Positions 25,401-46,400 of a stretch of 64,000 nucleotides of DNA are shown here, one piece after another (the first letter of the stretch is position 1; the number at the start of each line of letters is the position of its first letter). The position numbers and the translations under genes were made by a program. Source of the DNA: Megaleporinus macrocephalus (taxonomy: Eukaryota; Chordata; Actinopteri; Characiformes; Anostomidae); assembly GCA_021613375.1 (NCBI GenBank), contig CM038721.1, positions 2,940,486 to 3,004,485 on the forward strand, read 5' to 3'. The notes under the pieces are model-generated. The model saw only the letters and a list, made by a program, of their open reading frames with translations. It did not search any database and was not told the origin of the DNA.

Positions 25401-26386
25401 ACACACACTGATTGATCAGATAAAGGTTTTTAAATTATCAGCTGAGATGCAGCTCTTTAGAACTGGACTGTGAAGTAGGAGGCTAAATAGGTTGAGCAGT
25501 AAATAGTGTTTACATATGAACATCAAAAGTTGGTGCTAATATTTGGTTTTGTTCTATTTTCTGTTGAGAACCACATGTGGTGCTTCTGAGGCTCCTCTCA
25601 AAGAACACTTTGTGACACATTTATTATTAAGAGTGTAGTGCCACCATGTGGTGCTTTAAAAGAATGCAGTCATATGGCTGTTTGTCTGCATTCACAGCTA
25701 CCCATGAACCCATTCAGTTTATCCGGTGGCTTCTAAACTGTGGTACCCAAACAATGCTGGGTGAAATAAATAAATAAATAAATATATAAATAAAAGTTGT
25801 TTTGACATTTACACTTCATTTTTCAGAAATGGGAAAATCTGCTTTTAGCTCCAGCAGCAATTTAATCTCTTAATTTCTAAAAACCTCCGCACGACCTGCC
25901 AGCATTTTATATAATTTTAGGTAACAGTTTTATATTTTTTATATTTAGTTGTTTATTTATTTTTATTTTAAGTTCCTTTCACCATTCTTTTATCTTGATT
26001 TTTATTACTCTATTATTATTTTGTTACTTTCATTTTTTTTATTATTATTTCTTTTACTATTTTATGTTTTACTACTATATTTATATCTATATTTTTTCCT
26101 TTTGTCTTATTCTTGATTCCTGAGTTTCTTATTCAGTTTTTATTTGTTCTTCCTTTACGATTTATCTGACTTCATGTTGACTCTGATTTACATTTTAAGT
26201 ATTAATTAAAATTAATTCTTATTTATTTTCAGTCCCTTTTTGTTTATTCCCGAGTAAAAATGAACTTTGATAGAAGGTTTCATCTTCATTTCATTCCATT
26301 AGCCAACAAAACAGCTCTGCATTCCCCTTCCCAGCCACAAAATAAGAGAACTCCACTGATACTGAGTGTAGGGCTATTAGAACGTA
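25401..26386. other. AT-rich 3' flank of Rh gene 1
   Basis: T-rich sequence with a short (AAAT)n at about 25765-25790. No exon was recognised; in particular, I found no equivalent of the last exon of Rh gene 2. Confidence 0.5.
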
Positions 26387-26392
26387 TTTATT
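26387..26392 (-). promoter_or_regulatory. Possible polyadenylation signal of Rh gene 1
   Basis: AATAAA on the minus strand about 210 bases beyond the TAA stop of exon 10, with another AATAAA just upstream of it at 26399-26404. The region is AT-rich, so a chance match is possible. Confidence 0.35.
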
Positions 26393-26598
26393 TATATATT
26401 TATTTATATACTATTTCTTTCTCTCTTCGTTGTCTAATGAAATAAACATGCAAATCTGATCCATATTTCATCAAAACGGAGATCAAACAACATCCAAATA
26501 TACACTACTGTCCAAAAGTCTTGGGCAAGTCCATTGACTGTGACAACTGACCGATACATCAATAAATAATATAAATGTTCTTCATACAAACACATCAC

Positions 26599-34790
<8,192 letters not shown>

Positions 34791-34861
34791 CGTGTCTGCA
34801 GGTGATGACCAAAGTGAGGACACCTTCAATCAGAACTTAGCCGGCTCTGACTGCAGAGGTA

Positions 34862-34868
34862 TTTATAG
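34862..34868 (-). promoter_or_regulatory. TATA box of Rh gene 1
   Basis: CTATAAA (followed by TAC) on the minus strand, about 72 bases upstream of the ATG. The same box, CTATAAA, lies at almost the same distance upstream of Rh gene 2. Confidence 0.75.
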
Positions 34869-34878
34869 TGGAGAGGTT

Positions 34879-34900
34879 AGAGGTGTGTCACTCCTGGGCA
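34879..34900 (-). promoter_or_regulatory. Shared proximal promoter block, gene 1
   Basis: On the plus strand AGAGGTGTGTCAC, two bases, then CTGGGCA. Twenty of 22 bases are identical to 49207-49228 upstream of Rh gene 2, ten bases above the TATA box here and eleven there. AGGTGTG resembles a T-box half site, but the binding factor is not known. Confidence 0.65.
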
Positions 34901-35384
34901 GGTGTCTGGCTAATAGGAACTCCTCCAGCACCTGATACAAAAGAGCCTGCAGGATACACCCCACATACTTTTCCATGTGTTTTATTTTTTATTTTAATGG
35001 CCCACCACCACCACCCCTCTTTGGAGGACTATGTACACTTTATTTTTATTTCTAATGTATTATTAATGAGAGAGGATATGGACACACATCAACATATATT
35101 TACAAACAAATATGGAAAAATAAATAAATAAATAAACAAAACCAAAAAAATAAATAAAAAATATAAACAAAACTAATAAGCAAACAAGGGTGAAGATATA
35201 AAAAATGTGAAATGTATTCAACATATTAAGACAATAGATAACAAAAGGTAGCATTAAAGGTATTTTGCAATGGAAACCAATAACACAAAAAACATAAATG
35301 GTGTTGAATTTGGTATTGTATATGTATTTTATTTTTAATTAAAGAATTTTAAGAAAGTAAAATTCTTAAATTAAGAACACTAGC

Positions 35385-35447
<63 letters not shown>

Positions 35448-36289
35448 TTCATATATACATATAAAAGTCTTCACAAGTTTTTTGTGAGCATTTGTTTTGT
35501 GATCAGTGTTTTATTGAGTAATTATTAAGTATTAAGTATTACTAAATAATCATACAGAATGCCTATAGAGTTCTTCACAATAGAAATAATATAGAGTCAG
35601 CAATTACTATTAGCATTAATGTTAATTATAATGGTAGTAGTAGTTCATCTGATTCTCTGTATATTTTATTACTCTGTTCTTTAATGAGCAGGACCCCCAC
35701 AGGACCACCACAGAGCAGATACTATTAGGGAGGTGGGTCATTCTTAGCACTGCAGTCACACTGATGTGGTGCTGGTGTGAGTGGATCAGACACAGCAGTG
35801 CTGCTGCTGGAGTGTTTAAACACTGTGTCCACTCACTGTCCACTCTATTAGACACTCCTACTACTTGCTGGTCCACCTTGTAGATGTAAAGTCAGAGACA
35901 GTAGCTCATCTGCTGCTGTACAGTTTGTGTTCCTCTAGTTCTTCATCAGTGGACACAGGACGCCGCCCACAGGACACTGCTGTCTGGATAGTTTAGGTTG
36001 ACAGGTGGACGACACTGAGGTGTTTAGACACTCTGTGTCTGATCCACTCACACCAGCACAACACACACTAACACACCATCCCTCCTGTGCTGAGAATGAT
36101 CCACCTCCCTAATAGTATCTGCTCTGTGGTGGTCCTGTGGGGGTCCTGATCATTAAAGAACAGAGTAATAAAGTATACAGAGAATCAGATGAACTACAGT
36201 CTGTAAGTGGAGCTCCTGTATGGTCAGTGGAGCTGATACAGTGGACAGTGAGTGGAGATATAAGGAGATGGTTTTAATGTTATGGCTGA

Positions 36290-36329
<40 letters not shown>

Positions 36330-37075
36330 TGAGCTTGATATACAGGAGCTTCTTACTCATGCTCTCAGTAATTTTAACAGGTCCTTCTCAATATTGTACT
36401 AGGACATAATAGTTTTGATCTTGGCAATCTTTATTCTAGCCGTTATGCATTACAGAAGTATACTGTCCAAAAAATAAGTAACCCAAAGAACCCACCTGAC
36501 TTCTCACTTTCTAGCACAACAAATATGTCATGACCACGGGCGACTGTTTTGCAAGCGCTGTGAGCCCCGGGCCCGGTCTGTGACGCAGGCTTACAGAAAG
36601 ATTGAAGAAAACACCGCGAACGGCTCGTTTAGTGATTGACACGTTGTTTGTTTGACTGACACGTTGTTTTAATAACCCGCTGTTCCAGCGAGCTGCTATT
36701 CGGCCTGTGGACGGGTACATAGTTTACTTGCGGATGCTTCTGAAGTGTGTCTTTATGTTCAGAGCACCTGAAACAGAGGCATACCTCAGATTTCAGCGAG
36801 AGCTTAGGGTTATAAAAACAAGCTTACTTGAGGACTGAGGAGGAGGCGCCCAGATTTTGTGAGCTCCACACGCCCTACATTGTTAAAGATGAACAGTGAC
36901 CATCAAACCATCTTAGGAAGGATTTTCTGGACTAACATCTTCCCAGCTAGCTTCAGGAAAAATTAAACCCAACTGCTAAATGGGTTGTGTCCAGAAAGAT
37001 GCAGCCAAAGACTAATTTGTCAAACGATCTAGATCATTAGCTCGTTATTTGGTTTTATATATATATAGGTATATA
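34901..37075. other. Intergenic between Rh genes 1 and 2, part 1
   Basis: AT-rich sequence with (ATA)n at about 35388-35443, MITE family B at 35640-36297, a (TA)n run at 36296-36326 and otherwise no recognised content. No exon seen. Confidence 0.6.
35640..36297. mobile_element. MITE family B, copy 2
   Basis: Inverted arms TAGTTCATCTGATTCTCTGT (left) and ACAGAGAATCAGATGAACTA (right), ending TGGTTTTAATGTTATGGCTG. The interior matches copies at 26755-27410 and 61385-61850 (GCTGGTCCACCTTGTAGATG, GACGCCGCCCACAGGACACT). Non-autonomous; no transposase. Confidence 0.85.
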
Positions 37076-37670
37076 CAGGGGTTGGACAATGAAACTGAAA
37101 CACCTGGTTTTAGACCACAATAATTTATTGGTGGAGGAAAACGTTTCCTGACTCTCTTCTCCAAAACACCCCAAAGTGTCTCAATAATATTTAGATCTGG
37201 TGACTGTGCAGGCCATGGGAGATGTTCAACTTCACTTTCATGTTCATCAAACCATCTTTCTCCAGTCTTGCTGTGTGTATTGGTGCATCATCATCCTGAT
37301 ACACGGCACCGCCTTCAGGATTCAATGTTTGAACCATTGGAGGCACATGGTCCACCAGAATGGTTCGGTAGTCCTTGGCAGTGACGCGCCCATCTAGCAC
37401 AAGTATTGGCCCAAGGGAATGCCATGATATGGCAACCAAAACCATCACTGATCCACCCCCATGCTTCACTCTGGGCATGCAGCAGTCTGGGTGGTACGCT
37501 TCTTTGGGGCTTCTCCACACCGTAACTCTCCCGGATGTTGGGAAAACAGTAAAGGTGGACTCAAATTGTCCACAGCCCAAGATTTGCACTCCTTGCACCA
37601 TTAAAACCGACGTTTGGCATTGGCATGAGTGACCAAAGGTTTTGCTATAGCAGCCCGGCAGTGTATATTT
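37076..37670 (-). mobile_element. Truncated Tc1-like transposon
   Basis: Starts after a TA dinucleotide with the end CAGGGGTTGGACAATGAAAC, a Tc1-type terminus, and runs through the transposase C-terminal half in reverse orientation to about 37670, where TATAGCAGCCCGGCAGTGTA ends the match. The transposase N-terminal half and the opposite terminal repeat are missing. Confidence 0.85.
37148..37601 (-). pseudogene. Tc1-like transposase, broken C-terminal part
   Basis: Encodes part of the DDE catalytic domain of a Tc1/mariner transposase, a nuclear cut-and-paste enzyme. Recognisable are GGGSVMV, ISWHSLGPI, GRVTAKDY and the second catalytic aspartate in YQDDDAPIHTA. The region of the first catalytic aspartate has changed (GQFESTF where families have a DES motif). 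A frameshift near 37200 moves the PDLNIIETLW segment with the catalytic glutamate into another frame. The N-terminal DNA-binding half is absent. Inactive remnant. Confidence 0.88.
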
Positions 37671-37734
37671 ATCCCACTAGTCGGGAACAGGGGGGGGGGC
37701 TGGAGCCAATCCCAGCATCATTGGGCGAAGATAC

Positions 37735-38600
37735 TATAGACCAGGAGTGTTTAATTAGAGTCAGTACGGTCCAGTTAGAGGAGATCTCCTCAGGCCGGTC
37801 CGGACCATCATCATCTCTAACGTGCGTTCTGATTCAGTGGTGTATCCTGTTTACTGAAGTAGTCTAGCATCAGCATCTCATACCATCAGATACTGAAACA
37901 CCAACACACCACACATACCGTTCAGTATATTTCAGTATATTTACTGTTTAAATACTGAACTGAATTATTTATTTATAAAGCTCCACCCATCCATTATCTG
38001 CCGCTTAATCGTGCTAGTCGGGTCACGAGGGGGCTGGAGCCAATCCCAGCGTCATGGACAGTTCATATAAAGCTCCAAGTAAATGTTTTCCTCACTTCAA
38101 GTAAAAACAAGGGCTACATTTAAAAAAAACAGAATGCTTTTGAAAGTGCATCTTAAAGTGTTTATTTATAGAGAAAGTAAATAAACGTGGTTCTTCTTGT
38201 TAACTCAGCTTCACAGATTAACATGTTGGTTGTACAGAGCGGTGTTCTCCAGAACTAGACGAGCAGGTCCATTCCAGAACCGTTCCTGTTAAACACTCAG
38301 TTCTCTCTGTTCACTTTTCTGTTTTTTACGTAATTCTTTCTGACTCACTTTAGTCTCCGGCTGCTGCGCACGCCACAATCTGCACAGATCTGATTGGCTG
38401 AGGAGCCTTCTGTGATCTTACAGCCCATATGATTGGTCTCTGAGTTCACTGCGTCGTAAAGCCTGTATACCGTAAAGACAAGAAAAGCTCCACCCCTTAA
38501 AATAAACACAGTCTAAATTAAATCATTCTCAATAGATTATTAGTTTGGGTCCACATTGGACAACGTTTGGGTCCGGATCCTATTAGTGACCCCTGCGCTA
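37735..38600 (+). repeat. Dispersed repeat family A, copy 3
   Basis: Matches 8715-9345 along most of its length, from AGGAGTGTTTAATTAGAGTC to GTTTGGGTCCACATTGGACA. An extra insert at about 37980-38060 carries CCATCCATTATCTGCCGCTT and GGGGGCTGGAGCCAATCCCA, the hallmark of another very common fish repeat that is also partly present at 37665-37715. Confidence 0.8.
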
Positions 38601-40254
38601 GAGTTATAGAGTTGTTGCATTGCAAAAGACAATTTGAAATCTGATTTGAGTGTCCAAAGCATCCAGACTGAGGCGTGTTAATAAAAACTGGTTGGAATCA
38701 CATTTCAAACCAACTCCAAATGTGGTATAGATCTGATATACAAAAAAAATATGATTTAATGTGAATTTTTACTGTTCAGGTATTGAAAACCAATCTAGAT
38801 ACAGTCTGGATAGGCCAAATATGGGATTTGGGCTGGCAGTCTGAACACAGCCTTTCAGAAACAGAGCAATGTAATACTCTTCGTAGTGCTCTTCAACAAA
38901 ATGCTAAGGGTTCTTTGTAAAAGAAACTTGCAATACTTTGTCAGAGTGGCTTCAAACTGTGATGCTATTCATAACACTGAGAAACTGACTTCAGTCATAA
39001 TAAGCTTTTAGATGTTTGCCTTTTTCCAGGACTTCAGTTAGTCAAGGCCAGGGGTGCACAACGGTGGCACAGTTTGGTGATTAACCTCCAGAAACACACC
39101 CGCACATCTGTTAATTAGCAGGTTTAGTGGAAGTGGATGTGAAAGGGAAATACAAACCTGTGCTGGAGACCAGCCCCCCAGGACTGGAGTGGTGCACCCC
39201 TTGTCTAGGCCCAGAATGTGCATTCTTACAGGTTCCCGAAAGATAATCCTGCAGTATCTGCAGCATGGAAAGGTGAGTTGCACTGACTCATTGCTTCTCC
39301 AGCTTATGTCAGGGTGTGGACCACCAGAAACCTAGCATACCAGCTTGTTTACTTTCACCACCACCACCCCCTCCAAGGTTGTGGATGTTATTTCAGGGTG
39401 ACAGGTACAGCTATTGAGGTCCCAGAAGGGTCCTAGTGTCTAACACCTTGTTAAGTGGTGTTTGTCCTACATGGGACCTTATGGGATCTCCAGGGCTGTT
39501 TTAAATGGTAATAAAAAACATGAATCTTTTCAAAGTACTAAGAAACTAAGACACTAAAACACAAAGAGTTCTGGAGTCTCTGTAGTAGACGCATGTGTTA
39601 TTTTTAAAGCTGCTCTGTATTGCCAATGAAATCCAGGGTGGTGTCCATAAGTCAGTTTCACTCCATTAGAGATGACATGTCTGTCCAGGCATGACCAAAC
39701 AGGTCACTCCCTTCCCTGTCAGTCTCATTTTCTATTGGAAAACTGCTTGAACACCATATCGTCATTGTCCAAAGAACAAAAACACTCCTGGAACCTGAAT
39801 AGCCATACCTGTCACTCTGAAACAACATCCATCTGAAGCTTGGAGGCGGTGGTCCAGGTCCTACGAAGAGGTTTAAAGTAAACAAGCTGGTATGCTAAGT
39901 ATCTCCAAAATATGCTTAGCTACCAAAGTACACATTGAACTTTTCAAGGTACACGCATGTACCCCACAGCAAGATGTAAGCCAGTGACATCACAAACACT
40001 GGCCACCTTGGACACAACTTTAAAATCGTGAATGCTCTTGACATCACACTGTCATTGCAATGAAATTTTAGCCGCGGTGGTGAGGAATGTTAACACGGTG
40101 GCATGTTAATGAGGGGCAGCTGTATGTCTAAGATGATTTTCATTCACAGGCCAATATCTTTTTACACAGTATGGACATACGTAGTACAGATTCATAAGCA
40201 AACAGCCAATAATAATTAAATAATAATACCATTGTACAACATCGCATGTTTCAC
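38601..40254. other. Gene-free intergenic, nothing recognised
   Basis: No exon, RNA gene or clear repeat. A few phrases (GCATGACC, GAAGGGTCC) are unremarkable. Confidence 0.45.
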
Positions 40255-40546
40255 TGCTGATCCACTCACACCAGCACAACACTCACTAACACACCACCAC
40301 CACATCAGTGTCACTGCAGTGCTTTGATGGATCCACCTCATAAATAGTACCTGCTCTGTGATGGTCCTGGATGGTCTTGACCATGAAAGAAAGGAGTAAC
40401 AACGTTTACAGAGAATCAAATGGACCACAGTCTGTACAGGTAGATTGACCAAGTGTTCCTATATAGTCAGTGGAGCTGATAAAGTGGACAGTGGGTGTAA
40501 ATATAAGGAGGTGGTTTTAATGTTATGGCTGACCGGTGTAAATGCC
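40255..40546. mobile_element. MITE family B, copy 3 (partial)
   Basis: Carries GATCCACTCACACCAGCACA, CACAGTCTGTA and the end GGTGGTTTTAATGTTATGGC followed by TGACCGGTGT. It is the right half only, diverged from copies 1 and 2. Confidence 0.75.
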
Positions 40547-40650
40547 ACATTGAGTTCAGTCCAGAGGTGGATAGTAACTAGTTACATTTACTCAAGTACA
40601 CATACTAAATACTGATAGATGTGTTCTCTGCTGATTATCTTCACATATCA

Positions 40651-40716
<66 letters not shown>

Positions 40717-42738
40717 CATACATCAAAACATATATAAAATCTATCTGAAACTGAAACAATTTCATATATAGACCTATATGCCTGGGCCATAGAAACATGT
40801 ATGTGTAAGTCACAAAATATATGTATATATATATATAGTCACAAAAATATTGATGTCATAGTTTTTGCTATATGTTGGAAATATACAGATAAGTTAAATA
40901 CAAATTACATATGTAAAAACACAAGTACAAAGTATATATTCCTCATATGTGTTCTTTTATTGATATTATGAATTCATATATGAATTCTTTATTATTACTC
41001 AGCCAATAATTTACCCAGTCAAACAGAAAAAAGAATACTCTAATCTCTGCTTTGAGTTTTTGTATTGAGAAATGCCAAGGTCAGTAGCTTTTTCTCTAGA
41101 TTATCTGAATCTTTTCACAGCATTGTGTACGGTAGGGGTGAATAACCTGAATTCTTCATGTTTTTGTATTGAGAAAATCAGTAGCTCCTCCACAAATTCT
41201 AGAAAAATAGATTTTTTTCTATTTATATGTTCCATATAGCGTTTCAGGTGGTACATTTTCCTGAGAAATACCATTAAAATATCTCATTGTTATAACTATA
41301 TTTATTTTAAAAAAAAACATAAGCATAAGCTCCAGTTGAGGGATGAAGGTGTCTACGGTCTACGAAGGTGTCTAAGTCAAATGGTGCAACCAGACCAGAA
41401 CAGCTGTAATAACTGGAATAGACCAGTTACAAGCTTTGCTTTCATGAACTATATTTAAAATGCAAATGCAAATGTTTATGCAGAAAACCTAATTTGTCAG
41501 GGATCCATAATATAATTCAAGGCAATACTTCACAAACAGTTTTACGTCAGTTTTACATTGTTTTATAAATGTAGCTGTACTGTTTTTATAGTTATGTGTA
41601 TCTATTTGGTTTTATCAATCTATTTTTAGCGCCTGTTGTTTGTGAAGCACTGTGTAGCTGTGCTTAGAAAAGTGCTATATAAATAAATGTATATATACTT
41701 TACTAACTTACAAACATAAACTAAAACTTAGTCTGAAAGGCTTAAGCTTCTAAGCAAGTCCTATGCAAAAAATATGAACACCATTGGTCAAATGGCACTT
41801 AAATATAGCAAATTTCTTACATTTATATTGAAAATTATTTTATTTCGCATATTGGAAACATTGAATATAAAGAGTGCTATCATTTTTTTAAGTTTTGTTT
41901 TTTTCCAGTACGTTGAATTTAATGAATAAACACTAACTGTGTATTAAAATGTGAACTTTTGTTCTCTGTAGAGAATATTTAACTTGTAAAATGTTTATTT
42001 TGGACAATTTTACAAATTTCTGTCCAAGTTTGACACAAAGTTTTGAGCCAGGACCACCTCTACTTGTAAACACTGACCTATTGGTGGATCCTGACAATCA
42101 TGATCCCTTTACCTGTTACCAGTTCATCTGATTATTATTGAATATTTCAAGTATTACATAAATTATTCACACTTGTTCTGACGCATCCCGTTTTGCAGCG
42201 ATCGTATTAAAAAATTTGTTTATACATTCAAATGTAATCATGCTGGTTGGCCAGAACATTAAAGGTCTTTGTAGCATTTACAGCTTACTAAAGATAAGTA
42301 CAAAAGATTATAAATTCAAGAGAATTAATAAATCACTGATTTGTATTTTTTTATTTTCCAAAATAGAATTCCAACTTCTTCAAAAATGGGGTTTAAACTG
42401 GAAATACTAGAACAATACTAGAATAAACACTTTTTCAAAGAATTTACAGTATGTCAGTGGATAAATACAACAATAACTCACATAATACATTAAATAAAAC
42501 TATTCACATTCTTCAAACTCAAAACACTAACACAGAATATTGTGTGCAAGACTTTAAAAAGACTGTGCTAAGCACAGATTCAACAGTTAACACGACGCTA
42601 ACATGATAGAGAATATATTATAGAATAGTAGAGAAGTTGCTCACTCATCTTGAAATAGATCTATGATCATTGTTCTAAAGTCAATTCTAACATATACTTT
42701 TCTTCTCTTTCTCTTTGAGGGTCATTTAGGAATATATA
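40547..42738. other. AT-rich intergenic with TA microsatellite
   Basis: (TA)n at about 40656-40710. The rest is AT-rich with no exon recognised. Confidence 0.55.
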
Positions 42739-43244
42739 CACTACCGCTCAAAAGTTTAGGATCACTTTAGAATTTCATTTCGTGCAATTTTCATGCAATT
42801 CACAAACAATTCTGTTCATTTCACAATTAATGTAAGTGTATCAGATGATTTTTAAAGAATATAAATGTTTGTATTAAAGTCTTATTAAAGGCTTATTTTG
42901 CATATAGTCCTATTATCAGTAATTCTCAGTCCTCTGTCTAAATCTCCTGGTACGACCACCAATCCAAGTTAAGGATGTTATTGGACTAATTGGTTGTTAG
43001 GACACTCTTGCTCAATTGTGATCACAGCTGAAAAACATTCTACTAATAAGTGAGTATAAAAGGGAACAACATTCTAGGTTAGTTTAGTATCTGAAGATCA
43101 GCAGTTGATGGCTTGCTGACCGACAATGACCAGAAAGAAACAACTTTCTTTAGAGACCCGTCAGTCCATTGTTGTGTTAAGGAAGAAGATACTCCATTAA
43201 AACAAGAACATTTCACTGTGATCCCAAACTTTTGAGCGGTAGTG
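42739..43244 (+). mobile_element. Tc1-type short element, copy 1
   Basis: 506-bp element flanked by TA on both sides. Left end CACTACCGCTCAAAAGTTTA and right end AACTTTTGAGCGGTAGTG are inverted repeats. It retains only the beginning of a transposase frame (43126-43200). Nearly the same element is at 55334-55849. It is an internally deleted, non-autonomous Tc1 family member. Confidence 0.92.
43126..43200 (+). pseudogene. Tc1 transposase N-terminal fragment
   Basis: ATG opening MTRKKQLSLETRQSIVVL, resembling the start of the Tc1 transposase helix-turn-helix DNA-binding domain, then an in-frame TAA after 24 codons. Nothing of the catalytic domain remains. The same fragment is found in the second copy (55732-55806). 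Confidence 0.7.
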
Positions 43245-43450
43245 TATATCTCTCAGAATCCATCATAATTGTGATTTTGGATGCCACTCATCAATAAAAG
43301 TATTTGTATATTACATTATACAAATATAATATAATCAGACAATCAGAAAATGTGCTACAGTGAGCTCCCCTAGTATGTACTGGCGGTGACCAGCTGCCTG
43401 GACGACATCCTGGAGCTCCATGTGGATTTCTTGCAGCAGATGCCATCTGG

Positions 43451-43456
43451 TTTATT
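43451..43456 (-). promoter_or_regulatory. Polyadenylation signal of Rh gene 2
   Basis: AATAAA on the minus strand, about 40 bases after the TAA of exon 11, within ACAGTAATAAACCAG. The position is suitable for a short 3' UTR. Confidence 0.5.
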
Positions 43457-43495
43457 ACTGTATACTTGTGGAAATCTTGCAATGATAGCAGTGTT

Positions 43496-46400
43496 TTAGC
43501 TGTGTTCTACTGAGAAGTTGGATTCAGAGCTATAAAAACAAAACAGATAATAATAATTATATAATAAAATGGTATCTGTTGTCTGAATAACCAAGCTAGA
43601 CCATTTAGATCTACAGCAAAATACCACTGGTCAAATGATTATCTACAGCTGACTTCAATATAGCAAATTATTTACTGTTTAAATGTAAAATTTCTTTTTT
43701 TTTTATCATATTGGAAACATCAAATATAAATTCTACTATATCTTTTGCACACAGGCCACATTTTATGTTTAAGTATTTTTTGTAGTATGTTCAAATAAAT
43801 ATGGATACAAGGATGTCTAACTTATTTACATCAACAGTAGCATGTATTTTGGCCAGAGGCACCAAATAACTGTACATGATGATGTTTGGGTTACTTACAC
43901 ACATGCGTCAGGGTTCTTGGCGTCCATGTGGCTTTTATATTCCAGGATTGGAGGAATGCTTTCTTCATCTTCAGGCAACTGCACCAAAAATAAGAATTGA
44001 CGTAAAGCGCTTGCAAGGCACCAATGTGTTTCTACAAGGTTCCACAGACATTTACATTTACAGTGTTGAGCAGAGCCACTTACAGTTTACATAAATATCA
44101 TTTTTTTAATAGAAAATTCCATATAATGGAAGATTCCATATCTCTGGTATCCTGGTGGCTAGCAATTTAACCCAGGGCTAGTAGGAATAAACATATCAGG
44201 CTCTACTGTTTTCTACCAGAACTACTTCTGCACAAATCTACAACAGTGTTGCCAACTTATATTATATTTAGCGACTTTTCAGACCCTCTGGAGACTTTTT
44301 AGGAAAGCCAATAGCTACTTTCCTTACTGATGAGTTGGCAACAGTGATCTACAGAGCTTTAAATATCACATGAACTTCAGTATCTCCGGTTTTACAAAGA
44401 CTACTATGTGGTTGGAGAGGAAGCATGATGGGCTATAATCATCATGGAGGAGCACAGAAAGAGCACATCCCAGTCTACTGATGTGCCTCATCAAAGATTA
44501 AACATTCCAGTGTCCTGTGATTTGACATTGTTCATGACCTCCTTATTAATTATTCAACGTTAACCTGACTGTCATTTTGTGACTGTCTACTTTAAAACCT
44601 CTGGAGTCGTGCGCCCCCTTCTGTTTGGTTATATGACTGTAAAGTCTAATGGAATTGTTTAGTGGTTAACAATTTGAGCTCCAACTGTTCTTACTCACCT
44701 CCCAATACACTTCATCATCAAAGCAGTTGTCATCTGCTGCGTCTCCCCAGATTGGCAGCCTCAGAATTACCCCTACAAATAATTAAAGATGTTAGAACTT
44801 TTACAACTCGCCAACAATTGACTGGTAACTGTAATTGGCGAGAGCTATTCACTGTTATTTGAAGTTGACTCTTTACGTTTGAGATTGTAATGCTTCCTCT
44901 AAACTAGACTTCTGTCCAACTTTGTAGGTTTCCTAGCTAGTAAGTTAACAGATTTCTGTTACGTACCCACTATTACTCCACCAACAATTGCAAAGACGAG
45001 TGCCACGCAGAGGGCCGCAGCCTGGTAGCCTCCCTGCATACCGGGTGTCCTTTTGGTACCCACCAATTCAAAGATGTTCTTCAGCCTAAGAAACCAAAGA
45101 CATACATTGACATTGTTTCCGTATTCCAAACAGTTTGTTTGAAATTCAAGAGAGGTCCACAAGTAGACTCACCCTTCTTTTCCATAGACGGACTCGCTTG
45201 CAGTGGCGGCTGTGATGGCGCCTACAATTCCTCCAAGGAAGCCTGGCATAGCATGAAGATTGTGGATTCCACAAGTGTCCTGGATTTTTAGATACTTCTC
45301 CATGAATGGCTGGGTGGAGAAGTCAGCACGTTAGCACTAGAAATGAAGCTGTCCACATTTAGTTGAATGGTCAGTGCAGAGCTTACCGACAAGACTAGGT
45401 ACCCAAAGGTAGACGCTATCCCACAGCAGAAGCCAACAATCAGGGAGCCGTAGGGTGTGATCATGAATTCAGATGCTGTTCCCATAGCAACACCACCAGC
45501 CAGGGTGGCATTCTGGATGTGAACCTGGGGCACAAAGAAGAAACGGATTACACACTGTAGCTTTTTCGAGGTCAGACAGAAGAATGGCGTGATCTTTGCC
45601 CAACAACTAACGCCCCACGGAAAGTTACCATGTCTAGCTTGCCCTTCTTGGCTGAGAGGCTGGAGATGGCATAGCTTGTGAGAACGCTGGCAGCCAAGCC
45701 CAGGTAGGTGTTGATGGCTGCTCGGTGCTGCCCGTCTCCATGGTTAGCAATGGCAGAGTTGAAACTGGGCCAGAACATCCAGAGGAAGAGAGTTCCTGGA
45801 AGGAGAATAGCTTTGATGCTTAGAAAACAGGTTCTTTTAATCTTGGAAGAAGAAATTCAACAGGTCGAAAGGCCGTTGACTCACCGATCATGGCGAAGAG
45901 GTCTGAGTGGTAAACAGAGCCGTGCAGACGTTTGCTCTGGTGCAAATTTGGTCGATAGAGAATCCACGATACTGTCAGACCAAAATACCCTCCGAAAGTG
46001 TGGATGGTCATAGAGCCACCAGCATCTCTGGCCTGTAGCAAGATTACAATATGATTAGACATTTCATAACCAATATTATCTAGACAGTGGTGGGATTCTA
46101 GGAATCCACATGGTCAATGGCACCTACATGGAGGAGATCGAGGATAATGTACTCTTCCACAGCAAACAAGGTAACTCCAAACAGCGTCATCACCAGCAAC
46201 TGTACAGGACTGGTTTTCCCAAGACAAGCTCCGAACGCAATTAGGCATGAAGCCACGCAGAAGTCAGCGTTGATGATGCTGGAGAAAGACGAGGAGTACA
46301 ACACAAAAGATCTTTAGTTTTGCAATGCGTGGGCAGAGGTGTCAAGGAAAGAAGTACAAATACTTTGTTACTTTACTTAAGTAGAAATTTTGGGGTTATT

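Noticed and set aside
46120..46304. Alternative ends of Rh exons such as [10 protein letters not shown]
   Set aside because: Reads through the donor GTAGGT of exon 3; the spliced frame to [11 protein letters not shown] is what the family requires.
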